Positions 28,261-37,491 of a stretch of DNA of 64,000 bases are shown piece after piece (positions within the stretch are counted from its first letter, which is position 1; every line of letters starts with the position of its first letter). The DNA lies in the NCBI RefSeq assembly GCF_014695375.1, contig NZ_JACJOG010000035.1, positions 112,064-176,063 on the forward strand. The letters are read 5' to 3'. A program made the translations under genes and the position numbers. Origin of the DNA: Coleofasciculus sp. FACHB-T130. GTDB lineage: Bacteria; Cyanobacteriota; Cyanobacteriia; Cyanobacteriales; FACHB-T130. The notes beneath the pieces were generated by a model. That model saw nothing but the letters and a program-made list of their open reading frames with translations. It ran no database searches and was not told the DNA's origin.

Positions 28261-29208
28261 ATGGACAATGCTATTCCAGAGCTTGATAGTATCAGCCGTC
28301 AGTTAATGAGCCTAGAACGCCCCAAGAAGCCCAAAATGTTGGTGGTAGACGATGAGCCAGATAATTTAGACTTGCTCTACCGCACTTTTCGACGAGATTT
28401 CAATGTGCTGAGAGCCGAAAGCGGTATTCACGCCCTGGAAGTGCTGGCGACAGAAGGGGAAGTAGCCGTGATTATCTCCGATCAGCGGATGCCAGAAATG
28501 AAGGGAACGGAATTTTTGAGCAGAACCGTGCCCAAGTTCCCGGATACGGTACGAATCATCCTCACGGGTTTTACTGATGTGGAAGATTTGGTAGAAGCGA
28601 TTAATTCTGGACAAGTCTACAAGTACATTACCAAGCCTTGGGACCCCAACGAATTAAAGGCGGTAGTCCAGCGGGCAGCAGATACCTATGAATTGCTAAA
28701 GCAACGCACGGAGGAACTGCATCGCGCTCAAGCACAAACGGCACTGCTGGCAACGATTGTGCAAGTGGCTCAGGAGTCTCCCAATGTAGAGGCAACGCTA
28801 GAACCCATCGCCAGTGCCTTTGGCAGAAATTTCGCAGCAGATGGCTGTATTTTACAGCAGGTAGATGGCAATCAGCTGGTAGCGGCAAAAGGAACTTATA
28901 GTGCTGTAGGCGACACGGAAAACTGGCTGGAAAAAGACCCTCTGGTACAGGATGCGATCGCCTCTCGAAAACTTCAGGTTTGGGTAAATACTCCGGGAAC
29001 GACTCCTCCAGCAAGTATCGAACAATACCAAGCTTCCGGTCTCCAGGCGCATCTAGCGATCCCGATCATCTATCGGAGCGACGTACTAGCGTTGCTATCC
29101 CTCCAGTGGAAACGACCCTGTAAACTACGCGAAGATGAGTTGAAATTCATTCACTTATCCGCCCAGCAGATTGCTCTGGTTCTAACCACGACCCGCACTC
29201 ATCAGTAA
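28261..29208 (+). CDS. REC-GAF response regulator
   Basis: This 315-residue signalling protein has an N-terminal receiver domain at about residues 24-145, with acidic residues at VVDDEPDN, phospho-acceptor Asp74 (IISDQRMP), the switch threonine (ILTGFTD) and Lys in YITKPWDP. A short helical linker follows (residues 145-165). The C-terminal half (about 165-310) is a GAF domain, a small-molecule or chromophore sensor fold. No conserved bilin cysteine motif is clear. There is no output domain, so it probably acts through protein contacts. The receiver resembles those of HD-GYP or PatA-type regulators. The partner kinase is not nearby. Confidence 0.85.
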   Translation: MDNAIPELDSISRQLMSLERPKKPKMLVVDDEPDNLDLLYRTFRRDFNVLRAESGIHALEVLATEGEVAVIISDQRMPEMKGTEFLSRTVPKFPDTVRIILTGFTDVEDLVEAINSGQVYKYITKPWDPNELKAVVQRAADTYELLKQRTEELHRAQAQTALLATIVQVAQESPNVEATLEPIASAFGRNFAADGCILQQVDGNQLVAAKGTYSAVGDTENWLEKDPLVQDAIASRKLQVWVNTPGTTPPASIEQYQASGLQAHLAIPIIYRSDVLALLSLQWKRPCKLREDELKFIHLSAQQIALVLTTTRTHQ

Positions 29209-29210
29209 TC

Positions 29211-29262
29211 GTTAAGGGCTGATGGTAATTTCCTAATTAGCCATTAGCCCTTACCTGTTAGC
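29211..29262. repeat. Imperfect hairpin between the response regulator and menG
   Basis: TAAGGGCTGATGG at about 29211 pairs imperfectly with CCATTAGCCCTTA at about 29240. The GGCTAATGGCTAA-like wording is the degenerate heptamer type found between genes of many cyanobacteria. It may act as a weak terminator for the upstream gene. Confidence 0.45.
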
Positions 29263-29274
29263 AACTGAAACATC

Positions 29275-29976
29275 ATGACCTCTGAGCATATTCAAGCCAT
29301 CTTTGACCGCATTGCACCCGTTTACGACGAGCTTAACGATCGCTTAAGTCTGGGACAGCACCGCGTATGGAAGCTGATGACGGTGAAGTGGAGTCATGCA
29401 AGTCGGGGAGATATTTGCTTAGATGTCTGCTGTGGGAGTGGTGACATCGCCCAGCTACTGGCGCGACAGGTGGGAGAGAAGGGTCAAGTATTTGGGGTAG
29501 ATTTTTCACCGGCGCAATTAGCGATCGCGAGAGAGCGATGGGAAAATAGGGGCACCCAAAAGGAGTGCCCCATCACCTGGATAGAAGGCGATGCCCTCAA
29601 TCTCCCCTTCCCCGACAACCATTTCGACTGCGCCACAATGGGTTACGGACTTCGCAACGTCACCAATATTCCTCGATGTCTGGAAGAATTGCACCGCGTC
29701 CTCAAGCCGGGTGCTAAAGCCGCTATCCTAGACTTCCATCGTCCCAGCAATCCTCAATTGCGTTACTTTCAGCAGTGGTATCTCGATACCATCGTCGTCC
29801 CAACCGCCAAAGACATGGGATTGACTGAAGAATATGCCTACATTAGCCCTAGCTTAGATAAATTTCCCACGGGCAGCGAACAAGTGGATTTAGCCGGAAA
29901 AGCGGGATTTACCGCCGCGACCCACTATCAAATTGCGGGTGGGGTCATGGGCGTATTGGTAGTAACCAAAGCCTAA
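29275..29976 (+). CDS. menG: 2-phytyl-1,4-naphthoquinone methyltransferase (MenG/UbiE family)
   Basis: This 233-residue class I SAM-dependent methyltransferase is of the UbiE/MenG family. In cyanobacteria the family member adds the last methyl group in phylloquinone synthesis, the A1 cofactor of photosystem I. The N-terminus IQAIFDRIAPVYDELNDRLSLGQHRVWK is the family start. The SAM motif I is LDVCCGSGDIAQLL at about residues 48-61, and the product-side MGYGLRNVTNIPRCLEELHRVLKPG lies near residues 122-146. The family assignment is strong. The exact quinone is inferred from the organism. Confidence 0.92.
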   Translation: MTSEHIQAIFDRIAPVYDELNDRLSLGQHRVWKLMTVKWSHASRGDICLDVCCGSGDIAQLLARQVGEKGQVFGVDFSPAQLAIARERWENRGTQKECPITWIEGDALNLPFPDNHFDCATMGYGLRNVTNIPRCLEELHRVLKPGAKAAILDFHRPSNPQLRYFQQWYLDTIVVPTAKDMGLTEEYAYISPSLDKFPTGSEQVDLAGKAGFTAATHYQIAGGVMGVLVVTKA

Positions 29977-30116
29977 GATGGTAGTAGGGGGTAGCAGATG
30001 AGTTTTGAGTAATCAGTGTTGAATTATCAGTTATGAATTGACCCTAACTCAACACTCAACATTCAATATTCATAACTTCCCTTAAAACGTAACCCCTGCC
30101 TAATTGGATCGCCGCC

Positions 30117-31346
30117 TTGAATTGGTCTAACCTCTGGCTTTACGTCAGCCCCCCGATTGTTGGTGCAATTATTGGCTATTTCACCAACGATATCGCCATT
30201 AAAATGTTATTCCGCCCCTATCGGACTCTTTACATCGGTGGGCGGCGCGTCCCTTTCACGCCTGGATTAATTCCCCGAAATCAGGAACGCCTAGCCAACC
30301 GGGTTTCTGACACCATCATGGGTTCTCTGCTGACGCCAGAAGAATTGCAAAATCTGGCACGACGGCTGCTGCATACAGAACGGGTGCAGGGAGCAATTCT
30401 TTGGTTACTCCGGCTAGCGCTAGAGCAGGTCAAACCCGATGCCGAGCAGAAAACCGCTAAAATTATGGCGGGAATTCTGCGGGATTTGCTGGGTGAATCG
30501 TTTCCTCGCCTGCTGAAAGTTTTAGCTCGCCGCGAGGATTTTCTGGAAGTCCAACTCAACCAAATTTTTGATAAGGTTTTGCTGGAATTTCAGCTGAGTG
30601 ACGATCAGGCAAAGAAGCTTTCTGACTGGATATTGCAAGTGGTGCTACCGCCAGATATTGTGCGGCAAGCTTTGATAGATTTCCTGACTGACCGCAATAT
30701 TCAAGTCATTGATGAAGGCTTTCGGGCAAAGACGAGTGGCACTTACTGGGTAGTGGCGAATTTGTTTGGTCTTCGCAACACTCTGACGCGCCTGCGGACG
30801 TTTTGCCTGGATGAAAAAGAGGAAACAAATCAGCGGATAACAGAGTTGATTCTCTCGTTGGGAATGCGAGAACGTTTGCAGGAATGGTTGCAAAATCTCT
30901 CTTTACAAAATTTGCCGGTTTCGACGGTGCGCCAGTTGCGGAAAACGATGCGCGACAGCGTCCGCAGTTATATTCAAGAGCGGGGCGCTGACTTGTTGCA
31001 GGGATTGAGTGACTCTGTGGACTGGGAAAATATTGCTAAGTTAATCTTGGGTCGGCTGCGAACATCGCCTGCGGTCAATGCTTCCTTAGAAGTAGTGAGC
31101 AAAGAATTAGCGTTAATTTTAGAGCGATATTTGGAGGAGGATCTCGAAAAAATTGTCGCTCAAGTGATTCCGATTTTGTCGATCGATCAGGTGATTATTG
31201 ACCGAGTCAAGGGAACATCGGCGGCGGAATTGGAAATGGCAATTCAAGGCATCGTCAAAAGTGAACTGCAAGCAATTGTCAATTTGGGGGGCATCTTAGG
31301 GTTTGTCGTGGGTTTATTACAGGGGGTTTTGCTGTTGCTGCGTTAA
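30117..31346 (+). CDS. DUF445 family membrane protein
   Basis: The protein has 409 residues. The N-terminus holds a membrane segment and the highly conserved block [20 protein letters not shown] (residues 16-35), followed by [17 protein letters not shown] long helical middle part leads to a C-terminal membrane helix ([19 protein letters not shown]). This is the DUF445 family, widespread and uncharacterised. The start is TTG at 30117, since no ATG or GTG lies upstream of the conserved block. Heptamer-like TCAACACTCAACA words stand in the gap before it. Confidence 0.85.
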   Translation: MNWSNLWLYVSPPIVGAIIGYFTNDIAIKMLFRPYRTLYIGGRRVPFTPGLIPRNQERLANRVSDTIMGSLLTPEELQNLARRLLHTERVQGAILWLLRLALEQVKPDAEQKTAKIMAGILRDLLGESFPRLLKVLARREDFLEVQLNQIFDKVLLEFQLSDDQAKKLSDWILQVVLPPDIVRQALIDFLTDRNIQVIDEGFRAKTSGTYWVVANLFGLRNTLTRLRTFCLDEKEETNQRITELILSLGMRERLQEWLQNLSLQNLPVSTVRQLRKTMRDSVRSYIQERGADLLQGLSDSVDWENIAKLILGRLRTSPAVNASLEVVSKELALILERYLEEDLEKIVAQVIPILSIDQVIIDRVKGTSAAELEMAIQGIVKSELQAIVNLGGILGFVVGLLQGVLLLLR

Positions 31347-31392
31347 GCTGTGCAAAAATTAACACGGTTCGTTTCGGAGTCGTTGGTAAGCT

Positions 31393-32772
31393 ATGGCTTG
31401 GGCAGCTGGGCAGAGGTTATACGGCGATCGCTATATCATCGAAAGACCCCTGGGTCAGGGTGGTGTTGGGATTACCTATCTTGCTAAAGACAGAAAAGGC
31501 AATCAAGTTGTCATCAAGACGCTGAAGGACGATGTCCTCAACAACCCAGAACTCGCTTCTTTCCGGGATAAATTTCAGCGGGATTTCCGAGATGAGGCGC
31601 TACGCTTAGCCTTATGTCGTCACCCGCATATCGTACAGATTGACAATGCTTTTCAGGAAGGCTCGCTTCCCTGTATGGCGATGGAATATGTGGAAGGGGA
31701 AGATTTATGGAAGTGGGTGAACAGGTGGGGACTGCTGTCGGAAATAGAAGCACTGCGCTACATTCAGCAGATTGGTGAAGCGCTTACCGTCGTTCACGAT
31801 AAAGGGTTGCTGCATCGGGATGTAAAGCCGCACAACATCATGCTGCGTTCTGGGAAATTAGAGGCAGTTTTGATTGATTTTGGGATTGCACGGGAGTTTA
31901 TCCGGGATACTACCCAAGCTCATACTCAAGCTTTAACCCACGGTTTTGCACCGATTGAGCAATATGCTGAGGAAGCGAGGCGAGGCGAGTATACGGATGT
32001 CTACGCCCTCGCTGCAACTCTGTATTATTTACTCACGGGAAAGCGCCCGACTCCGGCTTTTGCCAGGGCGGCGAAAGTTCCCTTAGAGGCACCGAGACAA
32101 ATTAATTCTAGTATTAGCGATCGCCTTGAGCTGGCAATTCTCCAAGGTATGGAGTTTGAACCAGAGAATCGTCCTGCTTCCGTGCAAGCTTGGTTGGATT
32201 TATTTAATTTCAGCAGTCTGAATCAAGATGCGGCGACGTTACCCATCCGAAACGTTGAATCAGTCATTACTACGTCTGACACCACGCTTCCCACGACAAT
32301 GTTTGTTTCTTCAGACTCTCACAACAAGCTGAGTCCGGAGGCGGGGGAAAATTACCGTCAATTGCGGGATTTATTAGCAGCAGGGAAGTGGAGAGAAGCC
32401 GATATGGAAACGGCGGCGATTATGCTGAAGGTAGCCCGTCGGGACGAAGAATGGCTGGATTACGAACACATTGAATCGTTTCCAGGGCAAGATTTACGCA
32501 CCATCGACACTCTCTGGGTAAACTACAGCAACGGACGCTTTGGCTTGAGCGTCCAGAAGCGGATTTACAACGAGTGTGGGAAAGATTTTGTCACGTTTGG
32601 CGATCGCGTGGGTTGGCGCGTCAACGAAACTTGGTTGTGGTGGAATGACCTCAATTTCACTTCCGATGCTCTCCCCGGACATCTTCCGGGATGGCGAGTT
32701 GGGGGTTCGGGGGGTGTTTGGGGTTGTTTTGTAACGGTTGGCGAGTCGCTGCTGGCGCGTCCCGATTTGTAA
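31393..32772 (+). CDS. Serine/threonine protein kinase with C-terminal GUN4 domain
   Basis: This 459-residue protein has a Hanks-type kinase domain at about residues 14-275: glycine loop LGQGGVGITYLA, catalytic Lys42 (VIKTL), HRDVKPHN with Asp143, and DFGIAR with Asp162. A linker leads to a GUN4 domain at about residues 318-450 (YRQLRDLLAAGKWREADMET, then LWVNYSNGRFGLSVQKRIY). GUN4 binds porphyrins such as Mg-protoporphyrin, so the fusion may link tetrapyrrole level to phosphorylation. Its residues for that binding were not tested. A decayed second GUN4 region lies 1 kb away. No membrane segment is seen. Confidence 0.9.
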   Translation: MAWAAGQRLYGDRYIIERPLGQGGVGITYLAKDRKGNQVVIKTLKDDVLNNPELASFRDKFQRDFRDEALRLALCRHPHIVQIDNAFQEGSLPCMAMEYVEGEDLWKWVNRWGLLSEIEALRYIQQIGEALTVVHDKGLLHRDVKPHNIMLRSGKLEAVLIDFGIAREFIRDTTQAHTQALTHGFAPIEQYAEEARRGEYTDVYALAATLYYLLTGKRPTPAFARAAKVPLEAPRQINSSISDRLELAILQGMEFEPENRPASVQAWLDLFNFSSLNQDAATLPIRNVESVITTSDTTLPTTMFVSSDSHNKLSPEAGENYRQLRDLLAAGKWREADMETAAIMLKVARRDEEWLDYEHIESFPGQDLRTIDTLWVNYSNGRFGLSVQKRIYNECGKDFVTFGDRVGWRVNETWLWWNDLNFTSDALPGHLPGWRVGGSGGVWGCFVTVGESLLARPDL

Positions 32773-32841
32773 GCAGATCAACTCAAGAGCGATCGCTTTG
32801 TTTTGAAGCAGCTGGTTCGCAAGATTTCTGGAAATTAATTC

Positions 32842-33297
32842 TTAAACAAGTTGAATTTGAAAATTTTCCATTGCTTGTTTTTTCTGGGCATAGAGACTCC
32901 GCAACCTCCGCAATTGAGCCTCTGACAGCACAGATTTAATGACGCTCAGCAATTCCCCCCATCTGTACATTTCTGCCAAGGAAGGGGCTGTGTTTAGTTT
33001 CTGCTCGTAAAATTTCACCCAAAAGCCGGGGGCTTTATATTGATGCTTTCTCCAACGCTTGCGCCATCTGAGGAAATCTTTGGTAGTGGGTGTCTCTGCG
33101 CCTAAAATGGGTGGCAGATCCGCATAGCTGACAAACGTACTCACGCCTTTGCCAACAACGTGGATGACATATTGCCAACAGTCGATCCGATATATCTGTT
33201 CGGGGTTGAGGTTAAGCAAAAGCGCGATCGCTTCTTTCGTCACAAACCGAGCCAATTGATGAACAACCCTTGCTTCAGGCTGTGAGCTTGATATCAT
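32842..33297 (-). CDS. Hypothetical protein divergent from an XRE regulator
   Basis: This 151-residue, basic and tryptophan-rich protein matches no family I know. A central patch KDFLRWRKRWRKHQYKAPGF and a C-terminal helix (LRRLRSLYAQKKQAM) are the visible features. No signal peptide or membrane segment is present. ATG at 33297 is preferred because GGAG precedes it; an ATG seven codons earlier lacks such a site. It diverges from the small DNA-binding protein at 33416, with 118 bases between, so that protein may control it. Confidence 0.6.
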   Translation of the reverse strand: MISSSQPEARVVHQLARFVTKEAIALLLNLNPEQIYRIDCWQYVIHVVGKGVSTFVSYADLPPILGAETPTTKDFLRWRKRWRKHQYKAPGFWVKFYEQKLNTAPSLAEMYRWGELLSVIKSVLSEAQLRRLRSLYAQKKQAMENFQIQLV

Positions 33298-33415
33298 AAT
33301 AATTAACTCCAATATCATGGAGTTTTTGTGGAATTAGCGATCGCTCTTCAGTTTCCGACGCCAAAGGGCGATCGCTTTTTACTGGATAAAATATTTTAGT
33401 CGAAATTTAAACTCT

Positions 33416-33637
33416 ATGTCAAGAACAGAGTTAATAAAGTTGCGGATTAGGGAGTTTGCCGCCAAGGAAGGCTGGACGCTGAAGGAGGTTTCCGAACGTT
33501 CCGGAGTCTCCTACAGCACCATCAAAACTTATGCAGTGTCGCCGGGAATGGTGATGGCGGACTTAGCTGCTTTAAGAAAGTTAGCGCGAACCTTTGACGT
33601 GTTAATTGAAGATTTGTTGGAAGTGGTACAAGAATAA
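33416..33637 (+). CDS. XRE-family helix-turn-helix regulator
   Basis: This 73-residue protein is made of one Cro/C1-type HTH domain: LRIREFAAKEGWTLKEVSER, then SGVSYSTIKTYAVSP as the recognition helix, then LRKLARTFDVLIEDLLEV. Such lone domains are usually repressors of an adjacent gene, often their own. The divergent gene at 33297 is the natural candidate. A toxin-antitoxin function is possible but unsupported. Confidence 0.85.
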   Translation: MSRTELIKLRIREFAAKEGWTLKEVSERSGVSYSTIKTYAVSPGMVMADLAALRKLARTFDVLIEDLLEVVQE

Positions 33638-33760
33638 GCGGCGTAACATTCAATAAAGTTTAAGTGAGCGATCTCGCTGTGGGGACATTTCTTGGTACTG
33701 TGCCAAAATGAACCCAAGCGTTTCAACATTGCAATCGATGGTTTGGGGCGTTGAAATTAA

Positions 33761-34242
33761 TTTCAGCAGTAGGAATGGACTACAGCAGACTGCAAGATTG
33801 ACTAGCAGATGGAAATGGAAAGAAGCTGATAAAGAAACTGCGGCTGTTGTACTTAAAATAACCAATCGAAAAAGTAGGTTGGCTAGATATAGAAGCGATT
33901 AAAAAGATTCCCTATCCAGACTTTTGTACTATCGAAAAACTATGGTTAAGATACAGCAACGGGCATTTCGGTTATAGCGTACAAAAGAGTATCTGGCAGA
34001 GTGTCGGTGGTAAGCTGCACGCTGGCGATAAAACTTGGCAAAGTTTTGGCGATCGCTTGGGATGGTTTGAACAAGGTTGGTGCGAATATGATGAACTTAC
34101 CTTCAGCTTGGATGCACCAGGAGGACATCTTCCTTGGATGCGATCGCTTAATTTCTATCTTAGGGGCGACGTGGGTTCTTCATTTTTAATTGTGGAAATG
34201 TCTTCTCTCGCGTCGAGACTGGTAACTTGTAGCCAAAAGTAA
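33761..34242 (+). pseudogene. Decayed GUN4-domain gene
   Basis: A GUN4 domain can be read only by changing frame. GMDYSRLQD is followed by a TGA at 33799, then WKEADKETAAVVLK lies in another frame, and from 33874 the first frame resumes as VGWLDIEAIKK, LWLRYSNGHFGYSVQKS and FGDRLGWFEQGW to the stop at 34242. So one stop and two compensating frameshifts are present, or the reads contain errors. The paralogous domain is the C-terminal part of the kinase at 31393. No kinase part is visible, although the sequence starts about 120 bases after the XRE gene. Confidence 0.75.
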
Positions 34243-34377
34243 TTTATAGCGGTTTGTAAGATTTGCAAAAGACGGGTGATAATCAGCGATCGCTCTCTCT
34301 TGTCATCTAGTTTTCACAAGCGATCGCTTCTGGCAAGATAAGGAGAAGCGTCACATTCACAAAGGTCATCAGTTGCT

Positions 34378-35277
34378 ATGCGTTTGAAGCGAATCCTTGG
34401 CTTTTTGGTGTTGTGTGCGGGTGTTAGCAGCCTCTTCATCTGGCAGGAAGGGCGATCGCTACCCGTCTCCCAAGCTCAACCTCCACCCTTGCCGGAGGGG
34501 GTGCGATCGCAGACTGATGTGCCTTATGTGCCAACGCCTAACGAGGTGGTGACAGCGATGCTAAAGATGGCTAGCGTCACTCAAGATGATGTTGTCTACG
34601 ATTTAGGTTCTGGCGATGGAAGGTTGGTTATCGCAGCCGCGAAGGAATTTGGCGCGAAGGGTGTCGGTTTCGAGATTAACCCCCGACTAATTCAGGAAAG
34701 TAACGAAAAAGCTAGATTAGCCAGTGTGAGCGATCGCGTGAAGTTTGTCGAGCAAGATTTGTTCCAAACTGACCTCAGCGAAGCTACCGTGGTGACGCTT
34801 TACCTGTTGCCTAAAGTTAACGTCCAACTGCGACCAAAACTGCTGCGCGAACTCAAACCCGGAACGCCCGTTGTATCTCACCAGTTCGACATGAAGGAAT
34901 GGAAACCCGATCGGACTGAAGTGTTGCGGGTCGGTTCTCGCATTCATAGAGTTTTCTATTGGGTGATTCCAGCACAGGTAACAGGAACCTGGCAATGGAA
35001 TATGCAATCCGTTGGCAGCAAAAACCCCTACACGCTGCAATTACGTCAACAGTTCCAAGAAGTTACAGGAACGGTGAGAATGAGCAATGAGGAAATGCCG
35101 ATTACTGAGGCGAAATTAACCGGCGACCAACTGAGTTTTAAAGTTACACAGCCGAAGCAAGGGAAGCTAGTAACCATGCAGTTTAATGGGCGCATTTCTG
35201 ACAACACCATTATTGGAAGCGTGGATATATTAGGCGGTGCGAAAGTAGATAGACGCAACTGGTCAGCCCGACGCTAA
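34378..35277 (+). CDS. Exported SAM-dependent methyltransferase-like protein
   Basis: The protein has 299 residues. Residues 5-23 form a hydrophobic signal or anchor (ILGFLVLCAGVSSLFIWQ), so the bulk may be periplasmic, which is odd for a SAM enzyme. The middle, about residues 55-195, is a class I methyltransferase fold: VVYDLGSGDGRLVIAAAKEFG (motif I), GVGFEINPRLIQESNEKA, then VVTLYLLPKVNVQLRPKLL. The last 100 residues form a separate beta-rich domain (GTWQWNMQSVGSKNPYTLQL). Substrate unknown. It could also be a membrane-tethered protein with an inactive fold. Confidence 0.72.
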   Translation: MRLKRILGFLVLCAGVSSLFIWQEGRSLPVSQAQPPPLPEGVRSQTDVPYVPTPNEVVTAMLKMASVTQDDVVYDLGSGDGRLVIAAAKEFGAKGVGFEINPRLIQESNEKARLASVSDRVKFVEQDLFQTDLSEATVVTLYLLPKVNVQLRPKLLRELKPGTPVVSHQFDMKEWKPDRTEVLRVGSRIHRVFYWVIPAQVTGTWQWNMQSVGSKNPYTLQLRQQFQEVTGTVRMSNEEMPITEAKLTGDQLSFKVTQPKQGKLVTMQFNGRISDNTIIGSVDILGGAKVDRRNWSARR

Positions 35278-35643
35278 TACTAAATTGGTCAAATTCCTTT
35301 GATGCAAGAGTTTTAAATTTTACTCTAACGCGAGCAACAAAAGAGCGATGATTGCCCGAATTAGAGGAGTTAGATAGATTGTATGAGTCTAATGAAATGA
35401 TAGTTAGCCTGCTTCGTTTCTCGGTGGGCGCGTACCGTAACATTGTCTGTAGAGTGTCATCCTTAGACCTCCTGCATGAATAGGAAAGCAATGTACCAGT
35501 TAGCGATTAAGGTAAAGGAGAATCGGGAAAACCTTAGGAAGAAGGACGGCAAGAGGGAGTTAAAATGCCCTATAGCGAATTAGAACATCTATCCGGTAGA
35601 AACTTTTTAGCGACTTCTGGCAAGATTAGGAGTCTTGAAGAGG
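35278..35643. other. Intergenic stretch at the left border of the redox island
   Basis: No credible gene, RNA or repeat was found. An ATG at 35566 with GGGAG upstream opens a 58-codon frame that runs antisense into the AraC gene; I do not regard it as real. The left junction of the island probably lies here, since both flanks differ in style, but no target duplication or inverted repeat is visible. Confidence 0.4.
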
Positions 35644-36585
35644 TCATATTGAACCAGCAGTCTCCCTGGCAGCTTCTCGCAGCCGCTCTACATCGCGCAT
35701 CGGTGGGACACCAAAGAGCCGCTTGTACTCCCGGTTGAAGTGCGAGGCATCGTCATAACCCACACGGTAGGCAGCACTGCTAGCGTCAAGCTTTTCCCCC
35801 AGCATCAGACGGCGAGCCTCCTGGAGCCGCAGTTGCTTCTGGAACTGCAAGGGACTCATGGCAGTGACCGACTTGAAGTGATGGTGAAAGCCAGAAACGC
35901 TCATGCCAAGCTCTCGTGCGATGCTTTCAATCCGAAGCGGCTGGTTAAAGTCTTTGCGAAGTCGATCGACCGCTCTGGCGATGTGGTGAGTGTAGCCACC
36001 TAGAACGGCAATCTGACGCAGCCGATTTCCTTGCGTTCCCATTAGGAGTCGGTAGATAATTTCCCGTTTAATCAGGGGTGAAAGCACATGGGCTTCGGCA
36101 GGAGAATCGAGAAGCCTGACAAGCCGCACCACAGCATCCAACAGGTCTGCATCCAACGGACTCACGTCGATCGCTTTTACACTAGCACCCCGTTGCGCTG
36201 AGGGATAGCCTGCCTCAACCATGACTGAGCCAACTAGGGTAGGGTCGAGATCGAGACGAAGACCCAGGTACGGTTTTTCCTGGGTTGCTTCTAGAATTCG
36301 GCTGGCAATCGGCAGTTCGACCGTCCCCAGCAAATAATGCATTGGGTCGTACTGATAGCGATCGCTGCCTAGAAGGACTTCTTTACTGCCCTGAGCAATG
36401 ACACAAAAGGCAGGAATAGAGACACTATGGATGCATTCCGAAGGGAAGGAGGTGCGATAGAAGTGCAATCCTTTCAGTGGCTCGATCGTTCCATCCTGAC
36501 GAATCGCTTGGGCAATTCGCTCCGTTAGTTCCTCCCGGTTGGCTTGCGCTCGGTCTGCTTCACGCTTTGCCTGAGGGTTATTCAT
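35644..36585 (-). CDS. AraC-family transcriptional regulator, YqhC-like
   Basis: This 313-residue regulator has the AraC N-terminal ligand-binding domain (GLHFYRTSFPSECIHSVSIP, SKEVLLGSDRYQYDPMHYLL) and two C-terminal HTH motifs (LRIESIARELGMSVSGFHHH and ASSAAYRVGYDDASHFNREY). The family includes YqhC, which in E. coli activates the aldehyde reductase gene yqhD. It diverges from the cupin gene at 36988 and probably controls the cupin-to-dehydrogenase operon. A longer frame opens at 36765; an ATG at 36585 is chosen because it gives the usual family length, but the exact start is uncertain. Confidence 0.85.
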   Translation of the reverse strand: MNNPQAKREADRAQANREELTERIAQAIRQDGTIEPLKGLHFYRTSFPSECIHSVSIPAFCVIAQGSKEVLLGSDRYQYDPMHYLLGTVELPIASRILEATQEKPYLGLRLDLDPTLVGSVMVEAGYPSAQRGASVKAIDVSPLDADLLDAVVRLVRLLDSPAEAHVLSPLIKREIIYRLLMGTQGNRLRQIAVLGGYTHHIARAVDRLRKDFNQPLRIESIARELGMSVSGFHHHFKSVTAMSPLQFQKQLRLQEARRLMLGEKLDASSAAYRVGYDDASHFNREYKRLFGVPPMRDVERLREAARETAGSI

Positions 36586-36987
36586 CAACGCTCTATCGGA
36601 CTTTTCACTCGTTCTTGCAGCGTTCATTTCTGATGTCCGTTCAAATCGATTTATAGACACATCAAGGTCTAGAAAGGGTTTGGCAGCTAAGCCTGTATAA
36701 GAATCTAGCGCGGCTTGAATCGAAAGCGGTGCAAGTTTGCAGGATTGTACAACCATCCTAGACAATCGTCCTATTGCTTGCCTTTCAAGATTCCTAGAAT
36801 GAGGTTAAAGCAATGAAACGTGATTCCGGCTTCTTGTAAGCGTCTGGATTTCTCTTCAAGAGAACACTCAGGTTTATTTGGTCAAGCGCTTCTCAGAATT
36901 GCACCAGAAGCATCCTCAAATCCACGGCAGGCATCGGTCGCTGTGGGAAAGCTTTGCATGACTAAGCACAAACATGGAGGAACAGAA
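36586..36987. promoter_or_regulatory. Divergent control region of the AraC regulator and the cupin operon
   Basis: Both genes read outward from this 400-base gap, which should hold both promoters and the binding sites of the AraC protein. A GGAGG at 36976-36980 is the ribosome binding site of the cupin gene. I did not find clear -10/-35 pairs. Part of the gap is open in the AraC frame, so the regulator may start further upstream. Confidence 0.45.
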
Positions 36988-37491
36988 ATGAAACGGCTCA
37001 CGATGCCTGTTATGGCATTTTCCTTATTGGCTTTGGGGTTTGCACAGGCAGGGCATACACAAGTCTCATCTGGCGATCGCCCACAGACGGTAGAAATCAC
37101 GCGGAACGGTTCGCAGCCTTCCACTGAAGGATCTGCCGAATATTTCACGGGTTCTGTACGCATCAATCCTCTTTTTCCGGCGCACGATCCATCCCGTGCA
37201 TCTGGCGCAAGTGTCACCTTCAAGCCAGGTGCCCGAACCGCATGGCACACCCATCCTTTGGGGCAAATTCTGATTGTGACGGCTGGAGTTGGCTGGGTTC
37301 AGCAGTGGGGCGGTCAAATTCAGGAGATTAGACCCGGTGATGTTGTCTGGATTCCACCGAACGTAAAACACTGGCACGGAGCCACAGCAACTACAGCCAT
37401 GACCCATACTGCGATTCAAGAACAACTTGACGGCACCCCTGTGAACTGGATGGAACAGGTCAGCGACGAACAGTACGAAGGGAGATCCTGA
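36988..37491 (+). CDS. Exported cupin-domain protein
   Basis: This 167-residue protein has a signal peptide (residues 1-23, ending GHTQV) and one cupin barrel. Metal-binding histidines are seen in the first motif ([20 protein letters not shown], His94 and His96 region) and the second ([19 protein letters not shown]). Its relatives include small manganese mandelonitrile-lyase-like and carbon-stress cupins. The C-terminal [13 protein letters not shown] matches a fragment at 40098. ATG at 36988 is set by GGAGG seven bases upstream. It overlaps the next gene by one base, so the operon is tight. Confidence 0.85.
   Translation: MKRLTMPVMAFSLLALGFAQAGHTQVSSGDRPQTVEITRNGSQPSTEGSAEYFTGSVRINPLFPAHDPSRASGASVTFKPGARTAWHTHPLGQILIVTAGVGWVQQWGGQIQEIRPGDVVWIPPNVKHWHGATATTAMTHTAIQEQLDGTPVNWMEQVSDEQYEGRS

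Noticed and set aside
35210..35491. A 93-codon minus-strand frame at the left island border
   Set aside because: No domain, no ribosome site, and it overlaps the 3' end of the methyltransferase-like gene.
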